Below, piece after piece: positions 1 through 6,778 of a stretch of DNA of 23,094 bases. Under the pieces are notes generated by a model. The model ran no database searches and had not been told where the DNA came from. It saw only the letters and a program-made list of their open reading frames with translations. The translations under genes and the position numbers were made by a program. How positions within the stretch are numbered: the stretch's first letter is position 1; every line of letters begins with the position of its first letter. Origin of the DNA: a virus; IMG/VR virus record IMGVR_UViG_3300009155_000287, positions 1 through 23,094 of that record, one strand, 5' to 3'.

Positions 1-2
1 AA

Positions 3-440
3 TTCTACAAGCTGTCAAAACACAAAGATCCTCTCAAATATCTGGTCGCCAACTTTATTGATGGCGATCTGAAATGGATCGGTGATCTGTTTGATGATAA
101 CTCAGAGAAAGTGTACAACGAATGGTTGAAGAGACAACAATCTCTTTCTTATATTTTTGAAGAAGATGTAAAAAAACTATGTACAAATTTCAATGATTGT
201 GTTATTGTAAAGAATGGGCAACATCCCTTCTTACTGAAAAAATATCTTCGTCGCGAGATTTCTATCGAGACGGTGATTATCCTCAATGATATTTTCGGGT
301 TCTTCGGTCATTGGAACAAGAAAATTGAGGATGGTGTCCTATGGCCCAGCATCCACAAGAAGCTGCTGAAGTATAAGCCGTTCTTTCATTATGATGCATT
401 TCGGTGCAGAAAAATTGTCAAGGACGTCTTTACTTCATGA
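3..440 (+). CDS. 59: gp59-like DNA helicase loader (5' truncated by window)
   Basis: Partial gene: frame 3 is open from the window edge to the TGA at 438-440, giving about 145 C-terminal residues. The T4 protein (217 aa) loads the gp41 replicative helicase onto gp32-coated ssDNA at forks and recombination intermediates. From memory, the stretch around KYLVANFIDGDLKWIGDLFD aligns with a segment of T4 gp59 having the pattern FISNLVANQDAWIGDISD, and the downstream FEEDVKKL and ISIETVIILNDIF match FEEDIRNI and ISFETFILLDSFL. The helical, basic, lysine-rich character fits the family. Its place directly upstream of gene 32 is the same as in T4 (33-59-32), which supports the call. A GTG at 111 could be mistaken for the start, but the homologous reading continues upstream of it. 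Confidence 0.88.
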   Translation, partial: FYKLSKHKDPLKYLVANFIDGDLKWIGDLFDDNSEKVYNEWLKRQQSLSYIFEEDVKKLCTNFNDCVIVKNGQHPFLLKKYLRREISIETVIILNDIFGFFGHWNKKIEDGVLWPSIHKKLLKYKPFFHYDAFRCRKIVKDVFTS

Positions 441-446
441 TAAATA
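439..446 (+). promoter_or_regulatory. Possible degenerate late promoter box (GATAAATA)
   Basis: The sequence GATAAATA matches 7 of 8 positions of the T4-type late box TATAAATA and sits about 70 nt upstream of the gp32 start, overlapping the gp59 stop. With T4 spacing the transcript would start near 452, inside the 5' arm of the hairpin at 450-465, so an RNA from here would lack the intact hairpin. A single 7/8 match in AT-rich DNA is weak evidence. Confidence 0.3.
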
Positions 447-448
447 CA

Positions 449-480
449 GTTGCAGTTCGCTGCAATCGAAATACATCGAA
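449..480 (+). promoter_or_regulatory. Candidate gp32 autoregulatory leader hairpin/pseudoknot
   Basis: A perfect 6-bp stem TTGCAG (450-455) / CTGCAA (460-465) closes a TTCG loop (456-459), and G449-U466 can add a wobble pair. The loop can pair with CGAA at 477-480 (11-nt linker) to form an H-type pseudoknot; another CGAA at 467-470 is sterically less likely. The stem starts 67 nt before the gp32 ATG. T4 gene 32 mRNA carries an autoregulatory pseudoknot at a similar distance, followed by an unstructured A/U-rich stretch to which gp32 binds cooperatively. Here the downstream part is A-rich with an imperfect repeat (ATCGAAATAC then ATCGAAACAT). The stem is seen directly; the pseudoknot and the autoregulation are inferred. 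Confidence 0.5.
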
Positions 481-504
481 ACATACCGTAAAAAACCGAC
501 ATAT

Positions 505-510
505 AGGAGA
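505..510 (+). promoter_or_regulatory. Strong Shine-Dalgarno of gp32 (AGGAGA)
   Basis: AGGAGA lies 6 nt upstream of the ATG at 517. This fixes the gp32 start at 517 rather than at an in-frame ATG at 391 inside gp59. Confidence 0.85.
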
Positions 511-516
511 TTAATT

Positions 517-1416
517 ATGTCATTTGCAGACCTCAAGCGTTCTTCCAATTCCTCGTTCGAGAAACTCACGAAAGAACTTGCTAAACAAAATACCACCTAT
601 ACAGATCCCGATGAGGGCAAATATTGGAAGCATACCGTCGATAAGGCTGGTAACGGCTACGCTGTCATTCGCTTCCTTCCTGCGCCGAAGAACGAAGACA
701 TTCCCTTCGTTCGCATCTGGGACCATGGATTCCAAGGTCCAACTGGGCTTTGGTATATCGAGCGGTCGTTAACGACCATCGGTAAAGACGATCCCGTATC
801 GGAACATAACAGCGTTCTTTGGAACACTGGTCTTGACTCTGATAAGGAGATCGCACGCAAGCAGAAGCGCCGCTTGGCATACCACAGCAACATCTATGTT
901 GTGAAGGATCCAGGCAATCCTGCAAACGAAGGCAAAGTCTTCTTGTACAAATATGGCAAGAAGATCTTTGACAAGCTGAACGATCTGATGAACCCGCAGT
1001 TCGAAGATGAGAAGCCAGTAAATCCTTTCGATCTTTGGTCAGGTGCTAACTTCAAGCTCAAAATTCGTAAGGTTGAGGGTTACCCCAACTACGATAAGTC
1101 TGAATTCGATACTCCCGCACCACTGTTCGATGATGACGCCGAGCTTGAGCGGGTCTACAATGAAGAGCGTTCGCTCACTGAAATTGTAGATCTGAAGCAG
1201 TTCAAGTCCTATGAAGATCTCAAGACTCGTTTGAATACAGTCCTTGCACTCTCTGCGGAGCCTGCAAAGATTCGTGGTGTTGATCTGGATGAAAATGAAT
1301 ATCGTGCACCTGCACCGACATTCAAGGAGGCGGAAGCAGTATCTGCTCCTACCTCCACAGTCAGTGATGATGACGATGATCTTGATTTCTTCAAACGGCT
1401 TGCCGAAGAAGATTGA
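517..1416 (+). CDS. 32: gp32 single-stranded DNA-binding protein
   Basis: 299 aa, close to T4 gp32 (301 aa). It coats ssDNA cooperatively during replication, recombination and repair. Visible parts: an N-terminal basic-Ser motif KRSS (residues 7-10) like the T4 LAST cooperativity motif; a core OB-fold region with family landmarks AGNGYAVIRFLP (44-55), WDHGF (68-72), LWYIERS (78-84), NIYVVKDP (125-132), NEGKVFLYKYGKKI (137-150) and SGANFKLKI (175-183); and an acidic C-terminal tail (DDDDDLD, 284-290) of the kind that recruits partners such as gp59. The T4 zinc site (H-C-C-C) is not conserved: the equivalent segment reads IGKDDPVSEHNSVLW (88-102), and the whole protein has no cysteine. It sits directly after gp59 with its own RBS, structured leader and terminator, consistent with separate high-level, autoregulated expression. 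Confidence 0.95.
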   Translation: MSFADLKRSSNSSFEKLTKELAKQNTTYTDPDEGKYWKHTVDKAGNGYAVIRFLPAPKNEDIPFVRIWDHGFQGPTGLWYIERSLTTIGKDDPVSEHNSVLWNTGLDSDKEIARKQKRRLAYHSNIYVVKDPGNPANEGKVFLYKYGKKIFDKLNDLMNPQFEDEKPVNPFDLWSGANFKLKIRKVEGYPNYDKSEFDTPAPLFDDDAELERVYNEERSLTEIVDLKQFKSYEDLKTRLNTVLALSAEPAKIRGVDLDENEYRAPAPTFKEAEAVSAPTSTVSDDDDDLDFFKRLAEED

Positions 1417-1428
1417 TAAGGTGGGAAA

Positions 1429-1453
1429 GGGCGGCTTCGGTCGCCCTTTTTTT
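1429..1453 (+). terminator. Rho-independent terminator after gp32
   Basis: The hairpin spans 1429-1446: 5' arm GGGCGGC, a UUCG tetraloop closed by C-G, 3' arm GGTCGCCC (one G-U pair), followed by seven T (1447-1453). This is a textbook intrinsic terminator. It starts 12 nt after the gp32 stop, and its T-run overlaps the stop codon (1452-1454) of the convergent minus-strand gene. Read on the minus strand the hairpin is followed only by TTTCCC, so it is probably weak in that direction. Confidence 0.92.
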
Positions 1454-3629
1454 ATACTGTTGCCGCTTGTTTATAATCGATCGGCGCAAATCCCATACGA
1501 GTTAAGTAATATTGAATGCTGGCGTTATCTCCAGTCGACTCAGCGATTTGCATTTGAGAAGAACTCGCAGAAGCCTTTGTATCTGTTGAACTCGACTTTA
1601 TCGTAGCAGCTGCAGATTCTATAATTTTTGAATCGACAATCGCATTTGTTTTTTCTCTTGCTGCTTTTCCTATATCACTTGACATTGTGCTATTAAAGCT
1701 ATTTTGAAGTTGTGATCCAGTAGTAATACTCATAGGTCCTAAAGCAGCACTTAGAATATTTCCAACTGCCTTGATCGCGCCCTCCGTTAAATCAACGCCG
1801 GCTCCAATCGCTTGTTCCAAAGCGCTATCTCCGGTTCCTCCTAATGGCGCTCCTCCCACTGCTCCTTTACCATATGGTTTTTGCGGGTTATATCTTCTTA
1901 TCTGCAATCCATTTTTAGCATTGTTATCTAAAAAATATCTCTTAACTTTATTGCTAGTGTTACCGGCTATGAGCTCGACTTTATTTCCTTGTCTTACGCC
2001 TGTTGCGATACCTACATGGCCACCACCAACATCTGGGCCTAAACCACGAGTTTGAATAACAATGTCGCCTTCTTGAACAGAAGATACTGGAACATTATCT
2101 CCCCATTTTTGAAAGCTATTGGCTACATTAGTTGCGCCTTTTAATCCAGCTTGAGCGAGCGTAGAGTTTACAAATGCCGAGCACCATTTTTCATTTCGCG
2201 GATCTAATCCGACTCCACCTTGTCTTAAATAGTTGCCTATTTGTGATTCGCCAATACCAACTTGGCTAGCAGCCAGTCGTGTAGCTTTACTCAATGATTC
2301 ATTAGAAGTTGCGCTAGGAGAAGATCCACCCGTTTGAGTTGCTTGTGCCGGCGCCGTAGATTTTGTACCATTAGCTGGTGCCGTAGTAGCTGGAGTAGCT
2401 GCAGGAGTTGCAGAAGAATTCGCAGGAGTTGCAGAAGCAGGCGCTGCAGAAGAAGGAGTTGTAGCTGCAGAAGAAGAAGGCGTTACAGCGGTTGCAGAAG
2501 AAGCGCGAGTAGCATCAGAACCCGAAGATCCTGTTGCTCCACCAGAAGCGCCGGACTTTGAAGAAGATTTAGGTCCTGGAAAAGCAGTTAAAATTTCTTC
2601 TGGTGAATTCGGCCCGCTTGAAGCTTTGTTACCGGAAGCAACAGATTGTTTTGGACCTGAAAATGATGTGGAATCTTCTGATTGATCGCTGGTTTGTTGC
2701 ATTTTACCAGCAGGTTGTGTTACGTCTTTTGCAGAAGAACCAGTTTCAGTCGATGATTTTTCTGCTGCCCTTGACTCTGGAGTTCCTACAATATTGCGTA
2801 GGCCGTCATTAAAAACTCCAGCTATTCCTGATGCAAAATCATAAACGCCTTTTGCAAAGCTTACAATAGCATTAAAAGTTTCTTTTACCGGATCGAGTTG
2901 AGATATAAAAAGAGCTCCAGCAGCAACGGCTGCACCTAATAATATACCACTGGATTCTTTATTTGCTTTTTCTACTTCAGCATCGACTTTTTCTTGTTCT
3001 AAATTAGGTGTAGCATCTGATTTCGTTGCACCTTGTTCTATCGATTGTTCTTTTGCAGACGCATTCTGTGAATTAGATAATGCCATATCATTGGCTAGTC
3101 TTTGCTTTAAATATCCATCAATGACAGATAGCTTCTCTATCATCTGAACGATAGGAGAATTAATTTTTATACTTGGCGCAGGAAGTTGACCTCCTCCAGA
3201 AGTAGCTTTTATTTTTTGTTTTCCGGCTTGTCCGGTTGCTCCCATTCCTGCAAAGACTTGTCCAGCAGCAGCTTTCTTCGCCCAACTTTCGTAAAGCTTT
3301 TCTTCTTCGGTCGTACCTTCTATAATACCTTGATAAGCAGCTTCAATCAGTTTACTAAAGGCAGGATTGGCAGCGTCTTTAGTTTTCTTGTCGATCCATA
3401 CGTTGCTATTCAGATCCCATACGTATTCTGTTTTACCGAGTTTTATAACAGGTCGAGAAGGATCAATACGAACACGCTTCTTCTTGCCTTCAGAAAGAGA
3501 ATTCTCAGATTGAAGATTATTCAGAAGCTTAAGTAAGCCTTCGGGCGCTTTTATTTTTGTCTTTTGATCTACCCATCCATCACCAGTTTTAATGAAGGTT
3601 TGGCCGCCAATCGTAACCGGTTCAGCCAT
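1452..3629 (-). CDS. Tape-measure-like tail protein with CHAP/NlpC-type peptidoglycan hydrolase domain
   Basis: 725 aa. Two imperfect ~35-residue repeats open the protein (about 5-40 and 60-97, each with a GWVDQKTK / VWIDKKTK core). Then come a helical region, a short hydrophobic segment (about 229-243), a long Ala/Ser/Thr/Pro linker (about 285-440) and a hydrolase domain (about 450-580) with KWCSAFVN (Cys483), GGGHVGIATG (His538) and IAGNTSN (Asn556). That is a Cys-His-Asn triad arrangement typical of CHAP/NlpC-like phage endolysins (TIGR02594-like pattern, from memory). Residues 616-649 (with LGPMSITTGSQLQNSFN) and 128-153 match modules in the upstream gene, so the two are paralogous in part. 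It starts at an ATG overlapping the upstream stop (TAATG). Position after gp26/gp51 and domain style suggest a tube-lumen or tape-measure-associated protein that digests the wall during injection. The role is inferred; the hydrolase domain is well supported. Confidence 0.75.
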   Translation of the reverse strand: MAEPVTIGGQTFIKTGDGWVDQKTKIKAPEGLLKLLNNLQSENSLSEGKKKRVRIDPSRPVIKLGKTEYVWDLNSNVWIDKKTKDAANPAFSKLIEAAYQGIIEGTTEEEKLYESWAKKAAAGQVFAGMGATGQAGKQKIKATSGGGQLPAPSIKINSPIVQMIEKLSVIDGYLKQRLANDMALSNSQNASAKEQSIEQGATKSDATPNLEQEKVDAEVEKANKESSGILLGAAVAAGALFISQLDPVKETFNAIVSFAKGVYDFASGIAGVFNDGLRNIVGTPESRAAEKSSTETGSSAKDVTQPAGKMQQTSDQSEDSTSFSGPKQSVASGNKASSGPNSPEEILTAFPGPKSSSKSGASGGATGSSGSDATRASSATAVTPSSSAATTPSSAAPASATPANSSATPAATPATTAPANGTKSTAPAQATQTGGSSPSATSNESLSKATRLAASQVGIGESQIGNYLRQGGVGLDPRNEKWCSAFVNSTLAQAGLKGATNVANSFQKWGDNVPVSSVQEGDIVIQTRGLGPDVGGGHVGIATGVRQGNKVELIAGNTSNKVKRYFLDNNAKNGLQIRRYNPQKPYGKGAVGGAPLGGTGDSALEQAIGAGVDLTEGAIKAVGNILSAALGPMSITTGSQLQNSFNSTMSSDIGKAAREKTNAIVDSKIIESAAATIKSSSTDTKASASSSQMQIAESTGDNASIQYYLTRMGFAPIDYKQAATV
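2310..2777 (-). repeat. Low-complexity Ala/Ser/Thr/Pro linker with GCAGAAG-type DNA repeats
   Basis: Residues about 285-440 of the CHAP-domain protein are almost entirely A, S, T, P, G, with runs such as TPSSSAATTPSSAAPASATP. On the plus strand this appears as recurrent GCAGAAG/GCAGGAG units, densest at about 2400-2500. It looks like a flexible spacer between the helical N-terminal part and the catalytic domain. Long antisense frames across it arise from this base composition and are not genes. Confidence 0.75.
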
Positions 3630-5872
3630 TATGCAATTACCAATTTTTGATGTTGCATATATTTTTCCATAAGCAAGCTATCGCTTGGGTAATTCGGATC
3701 AAAGTGATCTCGCTTACTATCGTTTGAAGATCCGGGTTTTCCAATAGGAGATATACTTGCAGATGCTGGTTCGGTTGCTGCTTTAGTAGAATCTAATTTC
3801 CCTAAATCAACAGTGTTTTGTAATTCTGTAGATATTTTAGAAATTTTGGCAGCTGCCGCAGATTCTGATTTTACAGGAGTTTGCATATTATTATTAAATT
3901 TATTAGATAACTGCGAACCGGTTGTAAGACTCATCTCTCCAAGACTAGCTTGAAGCACTTTACCGGCGCTTTCAATTGCACCTTTACCTAAATCAGCAAG
4001 AGAACCCATAACACCGGCTGATTGTTGCGAACTTGCTCCTTGCGAATCATAAGAAGAAGCCGAATATTTTCCACCTGTATAATCTGCCATCCATTTTGCT
4101 TGATATGCTTGTGGAGTCATACCATTGTTTACAGCAAGAGCTTTTGCCGACATCTTTCCTTGTATATTGCCGGTATACCAGGCAAGTGGAACTTTTGAAA
4201 CATCGCCGCCGGCTTTTTGTAATATCTCTTCAATGTATTTTGCTGCAACAGCATCTTGAATAGGAGGAGGAGCAAGATAAGCACTACTATATTCTGTTCC
4301 TATATTATACTTTTTGGTTAATCCTCTCCAAGATTCATTTGTAAAGGCATAAGCGCCAGATGCAGTTTGACCTGGCATACCATTAGGGTGTGGAATACCA
4401 TAATTGCCACCAGACTCGCGTGTTCTGATAGTAGCAAGGATTTTTTCTACATCCGCAGGAATTGAAGGAAGATTTTCCATTTGAGCTGCAGAAGCTGTCG
4501 GTGCACCCGCAATATTGCCTGAACTTGATACTGGGGTTGCATCAGGTGTTGCGGCTGTAGATACAGGCGATGCATTTGCTTTCTCGGCATCAGTTGCTTC
4601 TTGTGCTCTTGCCTCAGCGGTTTCTGAGAATTCTACCCAAATTTGATATAAATCCCACAGCAACCATGCAGCAAAACCCGCTGCAATTAGCTTTGTTACT
4701 ATCGCTGAGACGGCTGCGACAGGTATACCTACACCGGTAGAAGCTACAGCAGCTTCAGCAGCAGTAGTTGCAGCCGCAGTTGCTGCGACAGCAGCGATTT
4801 CAGCAAGAAGCCTTTGCTGGGCTTTTTTTTCTAAATATCTTAAAAAGAGATTCCACAATCTATTTTTGCCGTATGCTGAAAAAGCAAAACGTATAAAAGC
4901 TTTCTCTGCAAACCATGCACTAAATCTTGCAGCTTGTCTTGCGACAAATCCAGACACAGCACCGGCCGCCGCTTTTATGCCTTTATATGCAAATTTAATA
5001 GCGGTGACAGGAGCTATAGCTACTGCTGCGAGTGGAAAATTACTGACTATCGATGAAAGCAGTCCTTGACCACCTTCTCTTTGTCCTGTTTTTTCATTAA
5101 ATGTCCCATAAGCATCTTCATATATTTTCCCGCCAATTAATCCGAGAAGTGCTCCTCTCCACCCAAATGTACTTCCTATTGCAGCTCCTGCGATTGCTGT
5201 TGTGCCCATTGCTGCCGCAAAATTTTGAACGAAACCAATGATAGGAGATATCTTATCAGTAAAAGCAGACCAATTCGATTTTAGTTCTTCTAATTGTGAT
5301 GTGTCTAAATTTCCAAGGGCGGCGAGGCCAAGCGTACCAAGCAAACCTGCCCCGATTAAAAGTTTTCCAACAGTTCCAGCTCTTTCTTTGGCGTTATCCT
5401 TTATCGCGTCGAGTTTTTCTCCTAAATTACTAAATGGGTTTTGAAATGAGCTTCCGCCAGATTCGATCGAAGCTTCTTTTTCTGCCTGCGCTTGTTGTTG
5501 AAATGCTCTTCTTTCAAACTGAAGTTGTTGCTCAAGAGTTTTTTCAATCGAAGAAAGATAGTTGACTGCTACTAATAACAGTTTTTCTGTAGGCATATTT
5601 GGATTGACTGCCGGACGTGCAGATTTTTTAGGAGAAGCGGGAATCGTGCCCGAACCAGACACTTTCGACTTTCCGGCTTGACCTGCCATACCAACACCGT
5701 TAATAACAGTTACTGGTGCAGGAGAAAGAGCTCCTTCGAGAGCTCCTCCTACCGCTTCTCCAACGCCGCGCACGGCATTGCCAGCAGCTTCTACTACTTT
5801 TCCTGCTAGACCGAAAGTACCTTCGATGGTCGATTTTACTGCAGCAGAAACCGGTGTTTCAAATAACGCCAT
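3629..5872 (-). CDS. Tape-measure-like tail protein with SLT/lysozyme-type transglycosylase domain
   Basis: 747 aa. Order of parts: an N-terminal Ala/Gly-rich helical segment (1-60), a short motif GVGMAGQAGKSK (59-70) shared with the next gene, a Gln/Glu-rich coiled-coil-like stretch (105-135), several hydrophobic segments (about 168-187, 210-248, 280-310, 383-412), a linker, and a lytic-transglycosylase-like domain at about 475-600. That domain has RTRESGGNY (Glu486 the likely catalytic acid), SGAYAF (505-510) and PLAWYTGN (562-569), the usual motif order of SLT/goose-type lysozymes. Residues 633-663 (LGEMSLTTGSQLSNKFNNNM) repeat a module of the downstream gene. Directly following the gp26/gp51 chaperone-type genes, with alternating hydrophobic and helical content and suitable length, it is the best tape-measure candidate (T4 gp29 is 590 aa). 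It could instead be an internal pilot or injection protein. Confidence 0.75.
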   Translation of the reverse strand: MALFETPVSAAVKSTIEGTFGLAGKVVEAAGNAVRGVGEAVGGALEGALSPAPVTVINGVGMAGQAGKSKVSGSGTIPASPKKSARPAVNPNMPTEKLLLVAVNYLSSIEKTLEQQLQFERRAFQQQAQAEKEASIESGGSSFQNPFSNLGEKLDAIKDNAKERAGTVGKLLIGAGLLGTLGLAALGNLDTSQLEELKSNWSAFTDKISPIIGFVQNFAAAMGTTAIAGAAIGSTFGWRGALLGLIGGKIYEDAYGTFNEKTGQREGGQGLLSSIVSNFPLAAVAIAPVTAIKFAYKGIKAAAGAVSGFVARQAARFSAWFAEKAFIRFAFSAYGKNRLWNLFLRYLEKKAQQRLLAEIAAVAATAAATTAAEAAVASTGVGIPVAAVSAIVTKLIAAGFAAWLLWDLYQIWVEFSETAEARAQEATDAEKANASPVSTAATPDATPVSSSGNIAGAPTASAAQMENLPSIPADVEKILATIRTRESGGNYGIPHPNGMPGQTASGAYAFTNESWRGLTKKYNIGTEYSSAYLAPPPIQDAVAAKYIEEILQKAGGDVSKVPLAWYTGNIQGKMSAKALAVNNGMTPQAYQAKWMADYTGGKYSASSYDSQGASSQQSAGVMGSLADLGKGAIESAGKVLQASLGEMSLTTGSQLSNKFNNNMQTPVKSESAAAAKISKISTELQNTVDLGKLDSTKAATEPASASISPIGKPGSSNDSKRDHFDPNYPSDSLLMEKYMQHQKLVIA

Positions 5873-6054
5873 TACTTTCTTCTACTCTCTATTTCTTGTC
5901 TCTGTTCTTCAAGATGAGCCATTAACAAATCAACGTAGAGATCTCTTTCATAAGGTATTAAATTTTCAATCTCAGTGATCGAATATTTGTGATGTTGAGC
6001 CAAAGCAAAGATCATGCTATAGTAGTTCTGAAGCGAGTTATGACTCAGCGCCAC
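5872..6054 (-). CDS. 51: gp51-like baseplate hub assembly / tail assembly chaperone (small ORF)
   Basis: 60 aa if initiated at the GTG at 6054, which overlaps the end of gp26 by 10 nt. Core sequence SMIFALAQHHKYSITEIENL then IPYERDLYVDLL is the pattern of small phage tail-assembly chaperones (gp51-type in T4-likes). There is no convincing Shine-Dalgarno before the GTG, and the next in-frame Met is residue 14. The frame lies -1 relative to gp26 and is entered precisely by slippage on the T TTT TTT heptamer at 6063-6057, so the product may be made mainly as a gp26-gp51 fusion of about 294 aa. It ends in a TAATG overlap with the tape-measure-like gene, as expected for a chaperone adjacent to its client. 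Confidence 0.75.
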   Translation of the reverse strand: MALSHNSLQNYYSMIFALAQHHKYSITEIENLIPYERDLYVDLLMAHLEEQRQEIESRRK

Positions 6055-6755
6055 ATAAAAAAATCTTTGAGATTCGTTAACTCGATACTCCTATCATTAC
6101 CAAGTTCATTTGTGTATTCAATCTTATGATATAACTTCGGCATCTTCTCAAAGAATTGCCGAATTAAATCGAAAGAATTGACTGGCAATTGATCGAGAAA
6201 CTCTTCGAGTTCTTTGTCTGTATATTCAGAAGCAGGATAGATTTCATCTTCTGTTACGATCGTATCAATACAATTGATGATAAAGAATGTCATGAGATCA
6301 ACTTCATTATCAAACTGTGTGATTTTATCAGTGATGCTCGAGCTTGGATACTTCATAATCATTGCAATATTATCAGACAGTTTGATAGTCGAATCAACAC
6401 CTTCAGGCATTTCGACCTCAATTGTATCGAGGTTTAATTCAAAGTCATAGACTTTATCATCTTCGTTATCGCGATATGATAGCTTAACAATGTTGTTGAC
6501 AGATTTGGCGCGAAGCTTTAAGAACAAGTATTCAAGATCGAAAGTCGTCAGCTTATCAACATCAAAATCTTCGTCTTGCACACAGAGTCTTAAGATCTGC
6601 TTGATAGCCCTGATCACATCAGTGTCTTCTCCGCCTTGTTGAGAGATGAGTAAGATCTTTTCTTCTTTCACCAAGAATGGTCGAAAGAGAATCTTTTTCT
6701 TTGAAGAGGGAATCGTCACGTCAAAGAGTGGTTGGTCGATTTTTGGCAAAGGCAT
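6045..6755 (-). CDS. 26: gp26-like baseplate hub subunit
   Basis: 236 aa (T4 gp26 is 208 aa). It matches the T4-like 'baseplate hub protein' pattern: N-terminal LPKIDQPLFDVTIPSSKKKI, then FRPFLVKEEKILLIS, a helical EDTDVIRAIKQILRLC, and LTTFDLEYLFLKLRAKS at about 88-104. In T4, genes 26 and 51 are adjacent and act in hub assembly, and that adjacency is kept here. The start at 6755 has a strong AGGAGA (6768-6763) 7 nt upstream, the only good Shine-Dalgarno I find inside this operon, so expression is partly independent of the upstream genes. The last codons overlap gp51 and contain the candidate frameshift site. Acidic, soluble, no membrane segment. Confidence 0.82.
   Translation of the reverse strand: MPLPKIDQPLFDVTIPSSKKKILFRPFLVKEEKILLISQQGGEDTDVIRAIKQILRLCVQDEDFDVDKLTTFDLEYLFLKLRAKSVNNIVKLSYRDNEDDKVYDFELNLDTIEVEMPEGVDSTIKLSDNIAMIMKYPSSSITDKITQFDNEVDLMTFFIINCIDTIVTEDEIYPASEYTDKELEEFLDQLPVNSFDLIRQFFEKMPKLYHKIEYTNELGNDRSIELTNLKDFFMWR
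6057..6063 (-). other. Candidate -1 ribosomal frameshift site (T TTT TTT)
   Basis: In the gp26 frame the minus strand reads GAT TTT TTT ATG TGG CGC TGA. The heptamer T TTT TTT has the X XXY YYZ form. A -1 shift continues as TAT GTG GCG CTG AGT, exactly the gp51 frame, which is open upstream to a TAG at 6093-6091. A small stem GAGT(CATA)ACTC at 6046-6035 starts 10 nt downstream and could stimulate weakly. Seven T could also give polymerase slippage. Confidence 0.6.
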
Positions 6756-6762
6756 TATATAT

Positions 6763-6768
6763 TCTCCT
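6763..6768 (-). promoter_or_regulatory. Shine-Dalgarno of gp26 (AGGAGA)
   Basis: Reads AGGAGA on the minus strand, 7 nt before the ATG at 6755, in the 23-nt gap after the gp54-like stop. It marks a fresh translation start in an operon that otherwise uses stop/start overlaps. Confidence 0.8.
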
Positions 6769-6778
6769 AAATTATAAA

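Noticed and set aside
391-516. In-frame upstream extension of gp32 from an ATG at 391
   Set aside because: It lies inside gp59, lacks an RBS and has no match to the gp32 N terminus. The ATG at 517 has AGGAGA at ideal spacing and gives a family-length protein.
2334-2561. Ser/Arg/Cys-rich antisense ORF across the low-complexity linker
   Set aside because: It is the complement of repetitive Ala/Ser codons in the CHAP-domain gene, with an artificial composition.
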